The translations under genes were made by a program, and so were the position numbers. From contig DIZF01000012.1 in assembly GCA_002427815.1 (NCBI GenBank), positions 62,001-126,000 on the forward strand: 64,000 nt of DNA, given 5' to 3'. Of the stretch, positions 16,236 to 24,337 are shown in pieces (positions within the stretch are counted from its first letter, which is position 1; each line of letters opens with the position of its first letter). Source of the stretch: Ramlibacter tataouinensis (lineage in GTDB: Bacteria > Pseudomonadota > Gammaproteobacteria > Burkholderiales > Burkholderiaceae_C). The notes under the pieces were generated by a model, which saw only the letters and a program-made list of their open reading frames with translations, made no database searches and was not told the origin of the DNA.

Positions 16236-17831
16236 ATGAACGACAAAGTCATCGCCATGCCCCTGGGGACCGACGCCGGGCCGCCGGCGTCCGCCCACGA
16301 GCCGCTGTATGTCCACCTGGCCATCTCGGATCCCGAGGTGATCCTGGCCGCCAGCGAGTATCCGGAAGGGCGTCCGCGCACCGACTTCATCCAGACCGCG
16401 CTCAAGATCGGCGTGCTGTCGCTGCGGGCCGCGCGGGGCGTGGTCGACGGCGACGCCATCCGGCGCGAAGGCGACGCGCTGCTGGCCCAATTGAACGAGC
16501 GGCTCGAGGGCTGGCGCCAGAACATGGAGCGCAACCTCACCGGCAGCCTGTCGCATTACTTCGATCCGCGCCAGGGGATGTTCGCCGAGCGGGTGGAGCG
16601 GCTGGTGCGCGACGACGGCGACCTGGCCAACGTCATGAAGACGCAGGTGCAGTCGGCCGAGCTGGCGCTGGGGGCGGTGTTCCAGCAGTTCGTCGGCGAA
16701 AACAGCCAGCTGTTCCGCATGCTCGATCCGTCGGGCGAGAACAAGCTGCTGACCACCATGCAGACCACCATCGACGGCGTGATCCAGGCGCAGAACGCAT
16801 CCATCCTCGACCAGTTTTCGCTGGACCAGCCCGACAGCGCGCTGAGCCGCCTGGTGCGCGAACTCACCACCAAGCACGGCGACCTGAACGAGGCGCTGTC
16901 CAAGCGCATGGGCGACGTGGTGGCCGAGTTCAGCCTGGACAAGGAAGACTCGGCGCTCAGCCGGCTGGTGGGGCGGGTGGACGCGGCGCAAAAAAGCCTG
17001 ACCCGCGAATTCAGCCTGGACAACCAAGACTCGGCGATCTCGCGCCTGCGGCTGGAGATGGCCACCCACCACGAAAAGCAGATGAGCGTCACCAACCAGT
17101 TCATGGAGCGCGTCAATGTGCTGCTCACCAGCGTGCAGGTGCGCAAGGACGAGGCCGCGCGCGGCACCCGGCACGGCCATGAGTTCGAGGCCAGCGTCGG
17201 CGATGTGATCCGCGGCGTGGTGGAAGAAGCCGGCGACGTGGTGCAGGACTGCGGCCTGACCACCGGCCTGATCACTCACAACAAGGTGGGCGATTTCCTG
17301 GTGACCATCGGCCCGGAGAACGTTGCGGCGGGCGCGAAGATCGTCATCGAGGCGAAGGAGAGCGGGTCCTATGACCTGGCCAAGACGCTGGCCGAGGCCG
17401 AAGTGGCCAGGCGGAACCGGCAGGCACCGATCTGCGTCTTCGTCCATTCGGAAAAGACGGCGCCGACCAGCATCCCGGCCTTTGCCCGCTATGGGCACGA
17501 CATCGTGGTGCGCTGGAACGCCGAGGACGAGGCATCGGACCTGTGGATCAAGGCGGCGCTCATGGTCGCCAAGGCCATGTCGGTGCGAGCGGCCAGGCAC
17601 GACAAGGGCGAAGCGGCCAGTTTCCAGATCGTCGACAAGGCGATCGAGGCGATCCGCAAACAGGTCGACGGTTTCGAGGAGATTGCGACCTTCGCCACCA
17701 CCAGCGCCAACGCCGCCAACAAGATCATCAGCCGCGCCGACAACATGAAGCAGCAGATCACGATCCGGCTCGCCGCGCTGGGCGAGCAGATGGACAAGCT
17801 GAAGGGGGCGAGCGCGCAGGAGGAGAGCTGA
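16236..17831 (+). CDS. Coiled-coil protein with RmuC-like PD-(D/E)XK domain
   Basis: The predicted protein has 531 residues. Roughly residues 60-310 are helical and heptad-like, including three repeats of a DQFSLDQPDSALSRLV-like unit near 190-265. About residues 315-440 form an alpha/beta domain with D353 (VGDFLVT) and E372-A-K374 (VIEAKES), the spacing of a PD-(D/E)XK nuclease core. The overall plan, a long coiled coil before such a domain, resembles RmuC, a protein linked to limiting DNA inversion. A further helical tail follows. The ATG at 16236 was chosen over one 14 codons upstream. Neighbours give no clear functional hint. Nuclease activity is inference. Confidence 0.6.
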   Translation: MNDKVIAMPLGTDAGPPASAHEPLYVHLAISDPEVILAASEYPEGRPRTDFIQTALKIGVLSLRAARGVVDGDAIRREGDALLAQLNERLEGWRQNMERNLTGSLSHYFDPRQGMFAERVERLVRDDGDLANVMKTQVQSAELALGAVFQQFVGENSQLFRMLDPSGENKLLTTMQTTIDGVIQAQNASILDQFSLDQPDSALSRLVRELTTKHGDLNEALSKRMGDVVAEFSLDKEDSALSRLVGRVDAAQKSLTREFSLDNQDSAISRLRLEMATHHEKQMSVTNQFMERVNVLLTSVQVRKDEAARGTRHGHEFEASVGDVIRGVVEEAGDVVQDCGLTTGLITHNKVGDFLVTIGPENVAAGAKIVIEAKESGSYDLAKTLAEAEVARRNRQAPICVFVHSEKTAPTSIPAFARYGHDIVVRWNAEDEASDLWIKAALMVAKAMSVRAARHDKGEAASFQIVDKAIEAIRKQVDGFEEIATFATTSANAANKIISRADNMKQQITIRLAALGEQMDKLKGASAQEES

Positions 17832-17847
17832 GGAGGGCGCCAGGCCG

Positions 17848-18054
17848 TCACACTTCGCGGCCGGCCAGGATCTCCTTGATGGCTTTCCAGATTTCCGGCG
17901 CAACGATCCTGGGTTCCGTCCCGCGCAGCACGACATGGCCTGGCTTCAAGGCCGGGCGGTAGCCGAGCTGGAGCAGGTCCCACGCGATGGCGCGCACCAG
18001 CGCTGCGAGCTTGTCGTCAGGTACTGGGTCGTGGTTGTGTTCCAGGTCGGACAT
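17848..18054 (-). CDS. Hypothetical protein, 68 residues
   Basis: A small acidic-to-neutral soluble protein with no signal peptide or membrane segment; family not recognised. It has a Trp-containing helix (AALVRAIAWDLLQLGY) and a mixed C-terminal part (PEIWKAIKEILAG). It ends 17 bases from the RmuC-like gene on the opposite strand, so the two are convergent. Codon use resembles its neighbours, supporting a real gene, but it could be a chance frame. Confidence 0.5.
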   Translation of the reverse strand: MSDLEHNHDPVPDDKLAALVRAIAWDLLQLGYRPALKPGHVVLRGTEPRIVAPEIWKAIKEILAGREV

Positions 18055-18232
18055 GGTTCCCGCCGTTGGTCAGCGGTTGTCAATTAAAGTGTAAATAGCA
18101 TCGTCCAGCTGTAGGACGCAACCGCGATGCGAGTGGGGTCAGCCCCGGAAACCCGGTTTTTCGGGTCGGTCGTGGCACTATGTATTGGCCGCATCGGACC
18201 ACCGCCGCGGCTGACGCTGACAGGATCCAGCC

Positions 18233-18649
18233 ATGCCTAAACCTTCCCGATCGAAGCCCGCCCGCAAGCTCATCAAGCGCGACAAGAGCCCGGAGCGCTG
18301 GCGAAACCTGCAAGAGCGCGCCACGGCGCTTTCGAGGTGGGACACCGAGGGCGGCGCGGGGCTCTCGGGGCCGCAGCAGGACGCCGTGTCGGACGCTCGG
18401 CAATCCCGGACGCCTGCGTTGACGGACGCCGAACTGGTGCAGTTGCACAAGCGCGTGATCGCGCTGGAGAACGTCATGATCGCGCTGCTCGCACGAGCGC
18501 CCGACTGCGAGCTCAGCCTCGTGCGCGAGATGGCAGCCTACATCTCTCCGAGGCCGGGCTTCACCGATCATCCCCTCACCATCCGTGCGGCAGCCCAGAT
18601 GAACCACCTGGTCGAGCGTGCCGGCCGTTTTGTGGCACCGCCTTGCTAG
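18233..18649 (+). CDS. Hypothetical protein, 138 residues
   Basis: A soluble protein with a very basic N-terminus (SRSKPARKLIKRDKSPERW), a low-complexity linker, and a helical C-terminal half (ELVQLHKRVIALENVMIALLA). The last part (MAAYISPRPGFTDHPLTIRAAAQM) looks structured. No family is recognised. It precedes transketolase by 17 bases on the same strand and is probably cotranscribed with it. The basic tail could bind nucleic acid, which is only a suggestion from composition. Confidence 0.6.
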   Translation: MPKPSRSKPARKLIKRDKSPERWRNLQERATALSRWDTEGGAGLSGPQQDAVSDARQSRTPALTDAELVQLHKRVIALENVMIALLARAPDCELSLVREMAAYISPRPGFTDHPLTIRAAAQMNHLVERAGRFVAPPC

Positions 18650-18666
18650 GCATTTCCAGCGCCGCC

Positions 18667-20739
18667 ATGGCCGACCCGCTCGATCGACTCTGCATAGCCA
18701 CCATCCGCTTCCTGTCGGTGGATGCGGTGCAGCAGGCCGACAGCGGGCATCCCGGCATGCCGCTGGGCGCGGCGCCGATGGCGTACGCGCTGTGGACGCG
18801 CTCGCTCAAATGCAATCCGGCCAACCCCGACTGGGCCGACCGCGACCGCTTCGTGCTCTCGGCCGGGCATGCCTCGATGCTGCTTTACAGCCTGCTGTAC
18901 CTGAGCGGCTACGACCTGTCGCTGGACGACATCCGCAACTTCCGCCAGTGGGGCAGCAAGGCGCCCGGCCATCCCGAACGCGGCCACACGCCGGGTGTCG
19001 AAGTCACCACCGGCCCGCTCGGGCAAGGCTTCGCCAACGCGGTCGGCATGGCCATCGGCGAGGCACAGCTGGCTGCCCGTTACAACCGCCCGGGCCACCA
19101 GGTCATCGACCACCGCACCTACGCGATCGTCAGCGACGGCGACCTGATGGAAGGGGTTGCAGCCGAAGCGGCGTCGCTGGCCGGGCACCTGAAGCTGGCC
19201 AGGCTGATCTGCCTTTACGACGACAACGAGGTGACGCTGTCGGCCGGTACCGACATCACTTTTTCCGAAGACCGTGCGGCCCGTTTCGCGGCGTACGGCT
19301 GGCATACGGTGCGGGTTGCGGATGGCAATGACGTCGAGGCGATAGCCCGCGCCTTGCAGGCGGCGCGCGCGCAGACAGCGAAGCCGTCGCTGATCCTGGT
19401 GCGCACACACATCGGCTACGGCTCGCCGCACAAGCACGACAGTTTCGAAGCCCACGGCTCGCCGCTGGGGGTGGAAGAGGTCCGGTTGACCAAGGAGAGG
19501 CTGGGCTGGCCAACCGAGCCGCCGTTCCTGGTTCCGGAGGCGGCGCTCGCGCATATGCGTGAGGCGCTGACGCGCGGTGCACGCGACGAGGCCGCGTGGA
19601 ACGCGCGCCTGCAGGCCTACGCGCAGGTCTTTCCCGAGCTGGCCGCGGAACTGCAGGGCCGGCTGCGCGGCGAACTGCCGGCCCGCTGGGACGCGGACAT
19701 TCCGTCATTTCCCGCCGACGCCAAGGGCATGGCCACGCGGGTGGCGTCGGGCCAGGTGATGAATGCGGTCGCGGCCAGACTGCCCGCCTTGACCGGCGGT
19801 TCGGCCGACCTGGACCCGTCGACCAAGACCGCGCTCAAGGGCCTGGGCGACTTCAATCCTCCGGTATTCCCGGGCGACGACACGCAGGGCTCGGACAGCG
19901 GGGGCTGGAGCCTGGCCGGGCGCAACCTGCACTTCGGCGTGCGCGAACACGCCATGGGCGCGATCGTCAACGGCCTGGCCGCGCATGGCGGCTTCATCCC
20001 GTACGGCGCGACTTTCCTGATCTTCTCCGATTACATGCGCCCCGCCATCCGCCTGGCCGCGCTTTCGCGGCTGCACGTCGTGCATGTGTTCACCCACGAC
20101 AGCATCGCGCTGGGCGAGGACGGCCCGACGCATCAGCCGGTCGAGCAACTCGCCAGCCTGCGCGCGATTCCGAATCTCACCCTGATCCGCCCGGCCGACG
20201 CCGGCGAAACCGCGGTGGCGTGGCGGGTCGCCATCGAAACGAAGGATCGCCCGGTGCTGCTGGCGCTGACCCGGCAGGACGTCGCCACGCTCGACCGCGG
20301 CCGCTACGCCAGCGCCGACGGCCTGCGCCGGGGCGCGTACGTGCTCAGCGATGCGAAGTCCGGCCCGCCCGCACTGATCCTGATCGCCAGCGGATCCGAA
20401 GTGGGCCTGATCCTGGCCGCCGCCGACCGCTTGCAGGCCGAAGGTGTCGCGGTGCGCTGTGTGTCCATGCCGAGCTGGGAGCTGTTCGAGGCGCAGCCGC
20501 CCAGCTACCGCGACGAGGTGCTGCCGCCGAATGTGACGGCCCGGCTCGCGGTGGAGCTGGGTGTGGCGCAGGGCTGGCATCGCTACGTCGGCGACCAGGG
20601 CGACATGCTGGGTATCGAGCGCTTCGGCGCCTCGGCCCCGGCGGAGACCTTGCTGCGCGAATACGGCTTCACGGTCGACAATGTGGTGCTGCGCGCACGC
20701 GCTCTGCTGGCACGACTGGGAGCCAAGCGTGGTGCATGA
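18667..20739 (+). CDS. tkt: Transketolase
   Basis: This 690-residue cytosolic enzyme transfers two-carbon units between sugar phosphates in the pentose phosphate pathway, using thiamine diphosphate. Hallmarks are the N-terminal DSGHPGMPLGAAPMAYALW, VTTGPLGQGFANAVGMA, the diphosphate-binding IVSDGDLMEGVAAEAASLAG near residue 155, and the central THDSIALGEDGPTHQPVEQL. The length is normal. The ATG at 18667 opens the conserved start ADPLDRLCIATIRFLSVDAV. It is convergent with the big glucan/pentose-phosphate operon and completes its non-oxidative branch together with transaldolase. The DUF2945 gene overlaps its end. Confidence 0.97.
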   Translation: MADPLDRLCIATIRFLSVDAVQQADSGHPGMPLGAAPMAYALWTRSLKCNPANPDWADRDRFVLSAGHASMLLYSLLYLSGYDLSLDDIRNFRQWGSKAPGHPERGHTPGVEVTTGPLGQGFANAVGMAIGEAQLAARYNRPGHQVIDHRTYAIVSDGDLMEGVAAEAASLAGHLKLARLICLYDDNEVTLSAGTDITFSEDRAARFAAYGWHTVRVADGNDVEAIARALQAARAQTAKPSLILVRTHIGYGSPHKHDSFEAHGSPLGVEEVRLTKERLGWPTEPPFLVPEAALAHMREALTRGARDEAAWNARLQAYAQVFPELAAELQGRLRGELPARWDADIPSFPADAKGMATRVASGQVMNAVAARLPALTGGSADLDPSTKTALKGLGDFNPPVFPGDDTQGSDSGGWSLAGRNLHFGVREHAMGAIVNGLAAHGGFIPYGATFLIFSDYMRPAIRLAALSRLHVVHVFTHDSIALGEDGPTHQPVEQLASLRAIPNLTLIRPADAGETAVAWRVAIETKDRPVLLALTRQDVATLDRGRYASADGLRRGAYVLSDAKSGPPALILIASGSEVGLILAAADRLQAEGVAVRCVSMPSWELFEAQPPSYRDEVLPPNVTARLAVELGVAQGWHRYVGDQGDMLGIERFGASAPAETLLREYGFTVDNVVLRARALLARLGAKRGA

Positions 20740-20941
20740 ATTCAAGGTCGGCGACCACGTGCGCTGGAATTCCGAGGCGGGGCACGTGACGGGCCACATC
20801 GTCAAGGTGCACACGAGCGACACCGATTACAAGGGTCACATCCATCGCTGCACTCCGGCCGATCCCCAGTACGAGATCCAGAGCGACAAGACCGATCACG
20901 TCGCGCTGCACAAGGGCGCGGCGCTGCACAAGATCGATTGA
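20732..20941 (+). CDS. DUF2945 (hypervirulence-associated TUDOR-domain) protein
   Basis: The 69-residue protein EFKVGDHVRWNSEAGHVTG... is a small barrel domain with the FKxGDxVxWNSEAG opening characteristic of DUF2945. These proteins are widespread and of unknown function, often linked with stress. The start is a GTG (20732, or 20729) overlapping the end of transketolase by 8 bases, implying coupled translation. It ends 20 bases from the convergent AhpD-like gene. Confidence 0.85.
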   Translation: MHEFKVGDHVRWNSEAGHVTGHIVKVHTSDTDYKGHIHRCTPADPQYEIQSDKTDHVALHKGAALHKID

Positions 20942-20960
20942 ACGTCCGAACGCCTGGGGT

Positions 20961-21404
20961 TCAGCTTCCGGGGACGGTGGTCCGAAACGCCACCGCGAGG
21001 CGGTTCCAGCCGTTGATCGCGACAATCGCAAGGGTCAGATCGACCAGCGCCTTTTCCTCGAAATGCAGTCGCGCCTGCTCGTACAGCTCGTCCGACACGG
21101 CAGCGGTGGAAAGTTGCGTAACGGCTTCCGCCCAGGCAAGCGCTGCCCGCTCGAGCTCCGAGTAGCACGGCGCCTCGCGCCAGGCCGCCAGCAGGTGCAG
21201 GCGCTGCTCGGACTCGCCCGCCTTGCGCGCATCCCGGGTGTGCATGTCCAGGCAAAAGGCGCAGCCATTGATCTGCGAAACGCGGATCTTCACCAGTTCG
21301 AGCAGTCCGTGGTCCAGTCCCGAACTTCGCACACAGGCCTCGACGGCCAGCATCGCCTGGAAGACCTCGGGCGACGCCTTTTTGTAATCGATGCGTTGTT
21401 TCAT
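20961..21404 (-). CDS. AhpD-like carboxymuconolactone decarboxylase family protein
   Basis: The 147-residue protein has the AhpD-type redox motif INGCAFCLDMH near residues 46-56, with both cysteines and the histidine present, and an upstream Glu in LLELVKIRVSQ. Such proteins reduce peroxides or protect against oxidative stress. The start is an ATG preceded by GGAGGCAAG. It lies 47 bases after the flavoprotein gene and is probably the last gene of the ten-gene operon. A disulfide-type partner would be expected, but the adjacent flavoprotein lacks its cysteines. Confidence 0.9.
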   Translation of the reverse strand: MKQRIDYKKASPEVFQAMLAVEACVRSSGLDHGLLELVKIRVSQINGCAFCLDMHTRDARKAGESEQRLHLLAAWREAPCYSELERAALAWAEAVTQLSTAAVSDELYEQARLHFEEKALVDLTLAIVAINGWNRLAVAFRTTVPGS

Positions 21405-21451
21405 CGTCTTGCCTCCTTGGAAAGGATCAGTGTAGAGGGCGACACCGCCGC

Positions 21452-22990
21452 CTATCGGCTGATCCATTTGCGCTGCAGCCAGTCGAGCAGCGGCGACAAG
21501 CGCGTGTGCGCGGTGTAGTTGTTGGCCGCCATCTTGATCGCCTCGGCCTGGGTCGGATAGGTGTGGATCACGCGGGCGACCGTGCGCAGGCCGATGCCGG
21601 CCACCATCGCCAGCGAAATGCCGTTGATCATCTCACCGGCATGGCGCGCCACCACGGTCGCGCCGAGAATCCTGTCGCTGCCTTCGCGCACATGGATCTT
21701 CACGAAACCGTCTTCCTCGCCGTCGGCAATCGCGCGATCGACCTCGTGCATCGGCACGGTGAACGTCTTCACTGGAATGCCGCGTTCGCGCGCTTCGCGC
21801 ACATAGATGCCCACGTGGGCGACCTCGGGGTCGGTGTAGGTGCACCATGGAATCGTGAGGGCGCTGACCCGCCGGCGTCCCAGCAGGAGGGCGTTGCGCA
21901 CCACGATGCGGGCGGACGCGTCGGCGGTGTCGGTGAAGGGGTGCTTCATGCAGACGTCGCCCGCCGCGTAGATGCGGCGGTTGGTGGTGCGCAGGAAGTC
22001 ATCGACCCGGATCCCGGCTTGCGCGTCGTAAGCGACGCCGGCTGCTTCCAGCCCCAGGCCCAGGACCGCGGGGACCCGGCCGATGCCGGTCAGGATCTGG
22101 TCCACTGCAATTGTCGCGGTGCTGCCGTCGTTGAGGGTTTGCGCATATTTCCTGCCGCCTTCCATGCGCACGCTGACCACCGTCGTGTTGAGGTGAATTT
22201 CCACGCCGTCGCGCGCCAGCGCATCCGAGACCAGTTGCGCGGCGTCGCGTTCTTCCCGGGGCAGAAAGAGCGGCTCGTCGTGGGCGATGGCGGTGCGGCA
22301 ACCAAAGCGGCTGAAGGCCTGCGCCAGTTCGCAGCCGGACGGCCCGCCGCCGATGACAAGCAGGCTGGCTGGCAGCGCAGTCAGGTCGAAGACGGTCTCG
22401 TTGTTCAGGTAGCCGGCTTGCGCCAGACCCGGAATCGGCGGCACCATCGAGCGCGATCCGGTGGCGATCATCGCCTTCCTGAAGCGCAGCCGGATCCCGT
22501 CCACGTCGACCATATCGCCCGCGGTGAAGCGGGCCGAGCCGAAGAACACGTCGATGCCGGCGGCGGCAAGGCGCGCCGCCGAATCGAACCGGCTGATGCG
22601 GGTGCGGATCCGCCGCATGCGCTCCATCGCCAGCGCGAAATCGACCTGGATAGCGTCCGGCGGGCGAACGCCGTAGTTGGCCGCGTTGCGCATGTCGGCG
22701 TAAAGGCGCGATGCGCGGATGAGGGCCTTGGAGGTCACGCTGCCGTAGTTCAGCGAGACACCGCCCAGCAGGTGCGATTCGATCAGGGCGACCCGGGCGC
22801 CGAGCGCGGCAGCGTCGTAAGCGGCCACCAGTCCCGCCGGGCCGGCGCCTATCACCAGGAAGTGGTACGGCTCGCGTGGCTGCGGATTGCGCCAGCCGTC
22901 CGGCCGGGCGTTGGCACGCAGCTCGAGGTCGTGATGATCCTCGTCGGGAAGCTCGAGCGCGGGGTGAACTTGCTGCGTCATTGCAGGCAT
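21452..22990 (-). CDS. Mercuric-reductase-like flavoprotein lacking redox-active cysteines
   Basis: This 512-residue protein has the fold of class I pyridine nucleotide-disulfide oxidoreductases: FAD-binding VIGAGPAGLVAAYDA (about 46-60), NAD(P)-binding LLVIGGGPSGCELAQAF (about 208-224), RIYAAGDVC, and the C-terminal dimer domain with HTYPTQAE. The active-site motif GGxCLNxGCxPSK reads GGVSLNYGSVTSK at residues 76-88, so both cysteines are serine. It should not reduce a disulfide or Hg(II) by the usual mechanism. It might act as a diaphorase or on another acceptor. It lies 15 bases after the glycoamylase-like gene, within the glucan/pentose-phosphate operon. Confidence 0.88.
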   Translation of the reverse strand: MPAMTQQVHPALELPDEDHHDLELRANARPDGWRNPQPREPYHFLVIGAGPAGLVAAYDAAALGARVALIESHLLGGVSLNYGSVTSKALIRASRLYADMRNAANYGVRPPDAIQVDFALAMERMRRIRTRISRFDSAARLAAAGIDVFFGSARFTAGDMVDVDGIRLRFRKAMIATGSRSMVPPIPGLAQAGYLNNETVFDLTALPASLLVIGGGPSGCELAQAFSRFGCRTAIAHDEPLFLPREERDAAQLVSDALARDGVEIHLNTTVVSVRMEGGRKYAQTLNDGSTATIAVDQILTGIGRVPAVLGLGLEAAGVAYDAQAGIRVDDFLRTTNRRIYAAGDVCMKHPFTDTADASARIVVRNALLLGRRRVSALTIPWCTYTDPEVAHVGIYVREARERGIPVKTFTVPMHEVDRAIADGEEDGFVKIHVREGSDRILGATVVARHAGEMINGISLAMVAGIGLRTVARVIHTYPTQAEAIKMAANNYTAHTRLSPLLDWLQRKWISR

Positions 22991-23005
22991 TCGCCAGACG
23001 GGGCG

Positions 23006-24337
23006 CTACAGCCAGCCGCCGCGGAATCCGGCGCCGCGCAGGCCGTCCCGGATGATGGGGTTGCTGCGGCCGAGCCGCCATAAGAGGCCGGAGCGGTAGT
23101 TTTCGATCATCAGCACGATCATTCCCTGGTCCAGGCCGAACGTGCCTTCCGAGATCCAGCCGCTAGTCCCGGCTTCGCTGACCGTAGCGTTGAAGCCGCT
23201 GGCGCGAATGCATTCGGCGGCGCCGCCCGGACTGCGCGCCGCCATGCTGCGCAGCGCAGGCAGTGCGATCTCGGGTGCGAACACCAGTGACGAGACCATC
23301 GACGAGCCGCAGAGCGTGCCGTCGTCGGGTCCGTACGGAACGCCGCGCGCGGCGTAGCCGTAGAACGCCTGGCGTCGCCCGGCGACCAGCCGCGGTTCGG
23401 CACTGGGCCCGTCGCCGGCGGACAGGCCCCAGCAGTCGGGCCCGTAGCCGGCGAAACTGCGCGGATTGCGCGTGGCGTACTCGCGCTGGACATAGGTGGC
23501 GCGGCGGCTGTTCTCGAAATAGTCGCAACCCTTTTCGCGCATGAAGGCATCCTGGATGCCCCGAAAATCGATCCACGCGTGCGAGAACTGGTGGATGAAG
23601 AGCGGGCCTGCGTCCAGGAAGTCGAATCCGTACAGGTTCTCCCACTGGTAGGTGACGGTCCAGGCGCGAAAGGCCGATTCGGTGAGTGGATGCGTCGTCG
23701 AGCCCAGGCCCAGCACGTACATGAGGATCGCCTCGCTGTAGCCTTCCCAGCCGTAATTGAGGAACCCGCATTCGGGCTTCCAGCCGTGCACCACGGCGCG
23801 GCCGTCGGGCTGCGCCCAACGCCAGTCCACGCGCCGGTAGAGCGCATCGGCCAGGCGCCGCAACTCGATCTCGGCGGGTGTCGCGGCGTTGAAATACACG
23901 GCAGCCGTCAACACGCCGGCGATCAGGAAGGCGGTGTCGATCAGCGATACCTCGCTGCCCCACATCCGCGTGCCGCTTCGCATGTCGAGAAAGTGGAAGT
24001 AGAAGCCACGAAAACCGGTGGCGCCGGTGCCGCCCGACTGGTCGCTGTCCATGAAGAACCGCAGCGCCGCGAGCGTACGCACTACCGCGTCGTCGCGTGC
24101 CATCCATCCGTGTTCGACGCCCACCGGATAGGCCGAGAGCGCGAACCCGGCCACCGCGATGCTGGCCGGTGCACCGTCGCGCGTGGTGTCGGCCACGAGG
24201 CCGTTGCGCGGGTTCGCGTTCTGCAGGAAGTAATCGAAGGCCGCGCGCTGCAGGCCGTCGAGAAGCGCATCGTCCGATGCCTGCGGCGCGGCCCGGGCCG
24301 CCAAGCCTTGCGGGGCAGCGCTAAGGGCCATGCGCAA
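23006..24337 (-). CDS. Glycoamylase-like (PF10091/GH144-type) glucan hydrolase
   Basis: This 443-residue, mostly helical protein resembles the glycoamylase-like domain found inside cyclic beta-1,2-glucan synthases and in GH144 endo-beta-1,2-glucanases. Landmarks are LDGLQRAAFDYFLQNANP (about 26-43), SVAVAGFALSAYPVG-like text, GFRGFYFHFLDM, WGSEVSLIDTAFLIAG, NYGWEGYSEAILMYVLGLG, and PLFIHQFSHAWIDFRG. No signal peptide or membrane segment is seen, so it is predicted to be cytosolic. The gene overlaps the end of pgm by 17 bases. With the GH94 phosphorylase and Pgm in the same operon, a role in trimming a beta-glucan (perhaps beta-1,2) is inferred; the linkage is unproven. Confidence 0.78.
   Translation of the reverse strand: MRMALSAAPQGLAARAAPQASDDALLDGLQRAAFDYFLQNANPRNGLVADTTRDGAPASIAVAGFALSAYPVGVEHGWMARDDAVVRTLAALRFFMDSDQSGGTGATGFRGFYFHFLDMRSGTRMWGSEVSLIDTAFLIAGVLTAAVYFNAATPAEIELRRLADALYRRVDWRWAQPDGRAVVHGWKPECGFLNYGWEGYSEAILMYVLGLGSTTHPLTESAFRAWTVTYQWENLYGFDFLDAGPLFIHQFSHAWIDFRGIQDAFMREKGCDYFENSRRATYVQREYATRNPRSFAGYGPDCWGLSAGDGPSAEPRLVAGRRQAFYGYAARGVPYGPDDGTLCGSSMVSSLVFAPEIALPALRSMAARSPGGAAECIRASGFNATVSEAGTSGWISEGTFGLDQGMIVLMIENYRSGLLWRLGRSNPIIRDGLRGAGFRGGWL

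Noticed and set aside
20942..20960. Terminator between DUF2945 and AhpD
   Set aside because: The 20-base gap has no stable stem with T-run.
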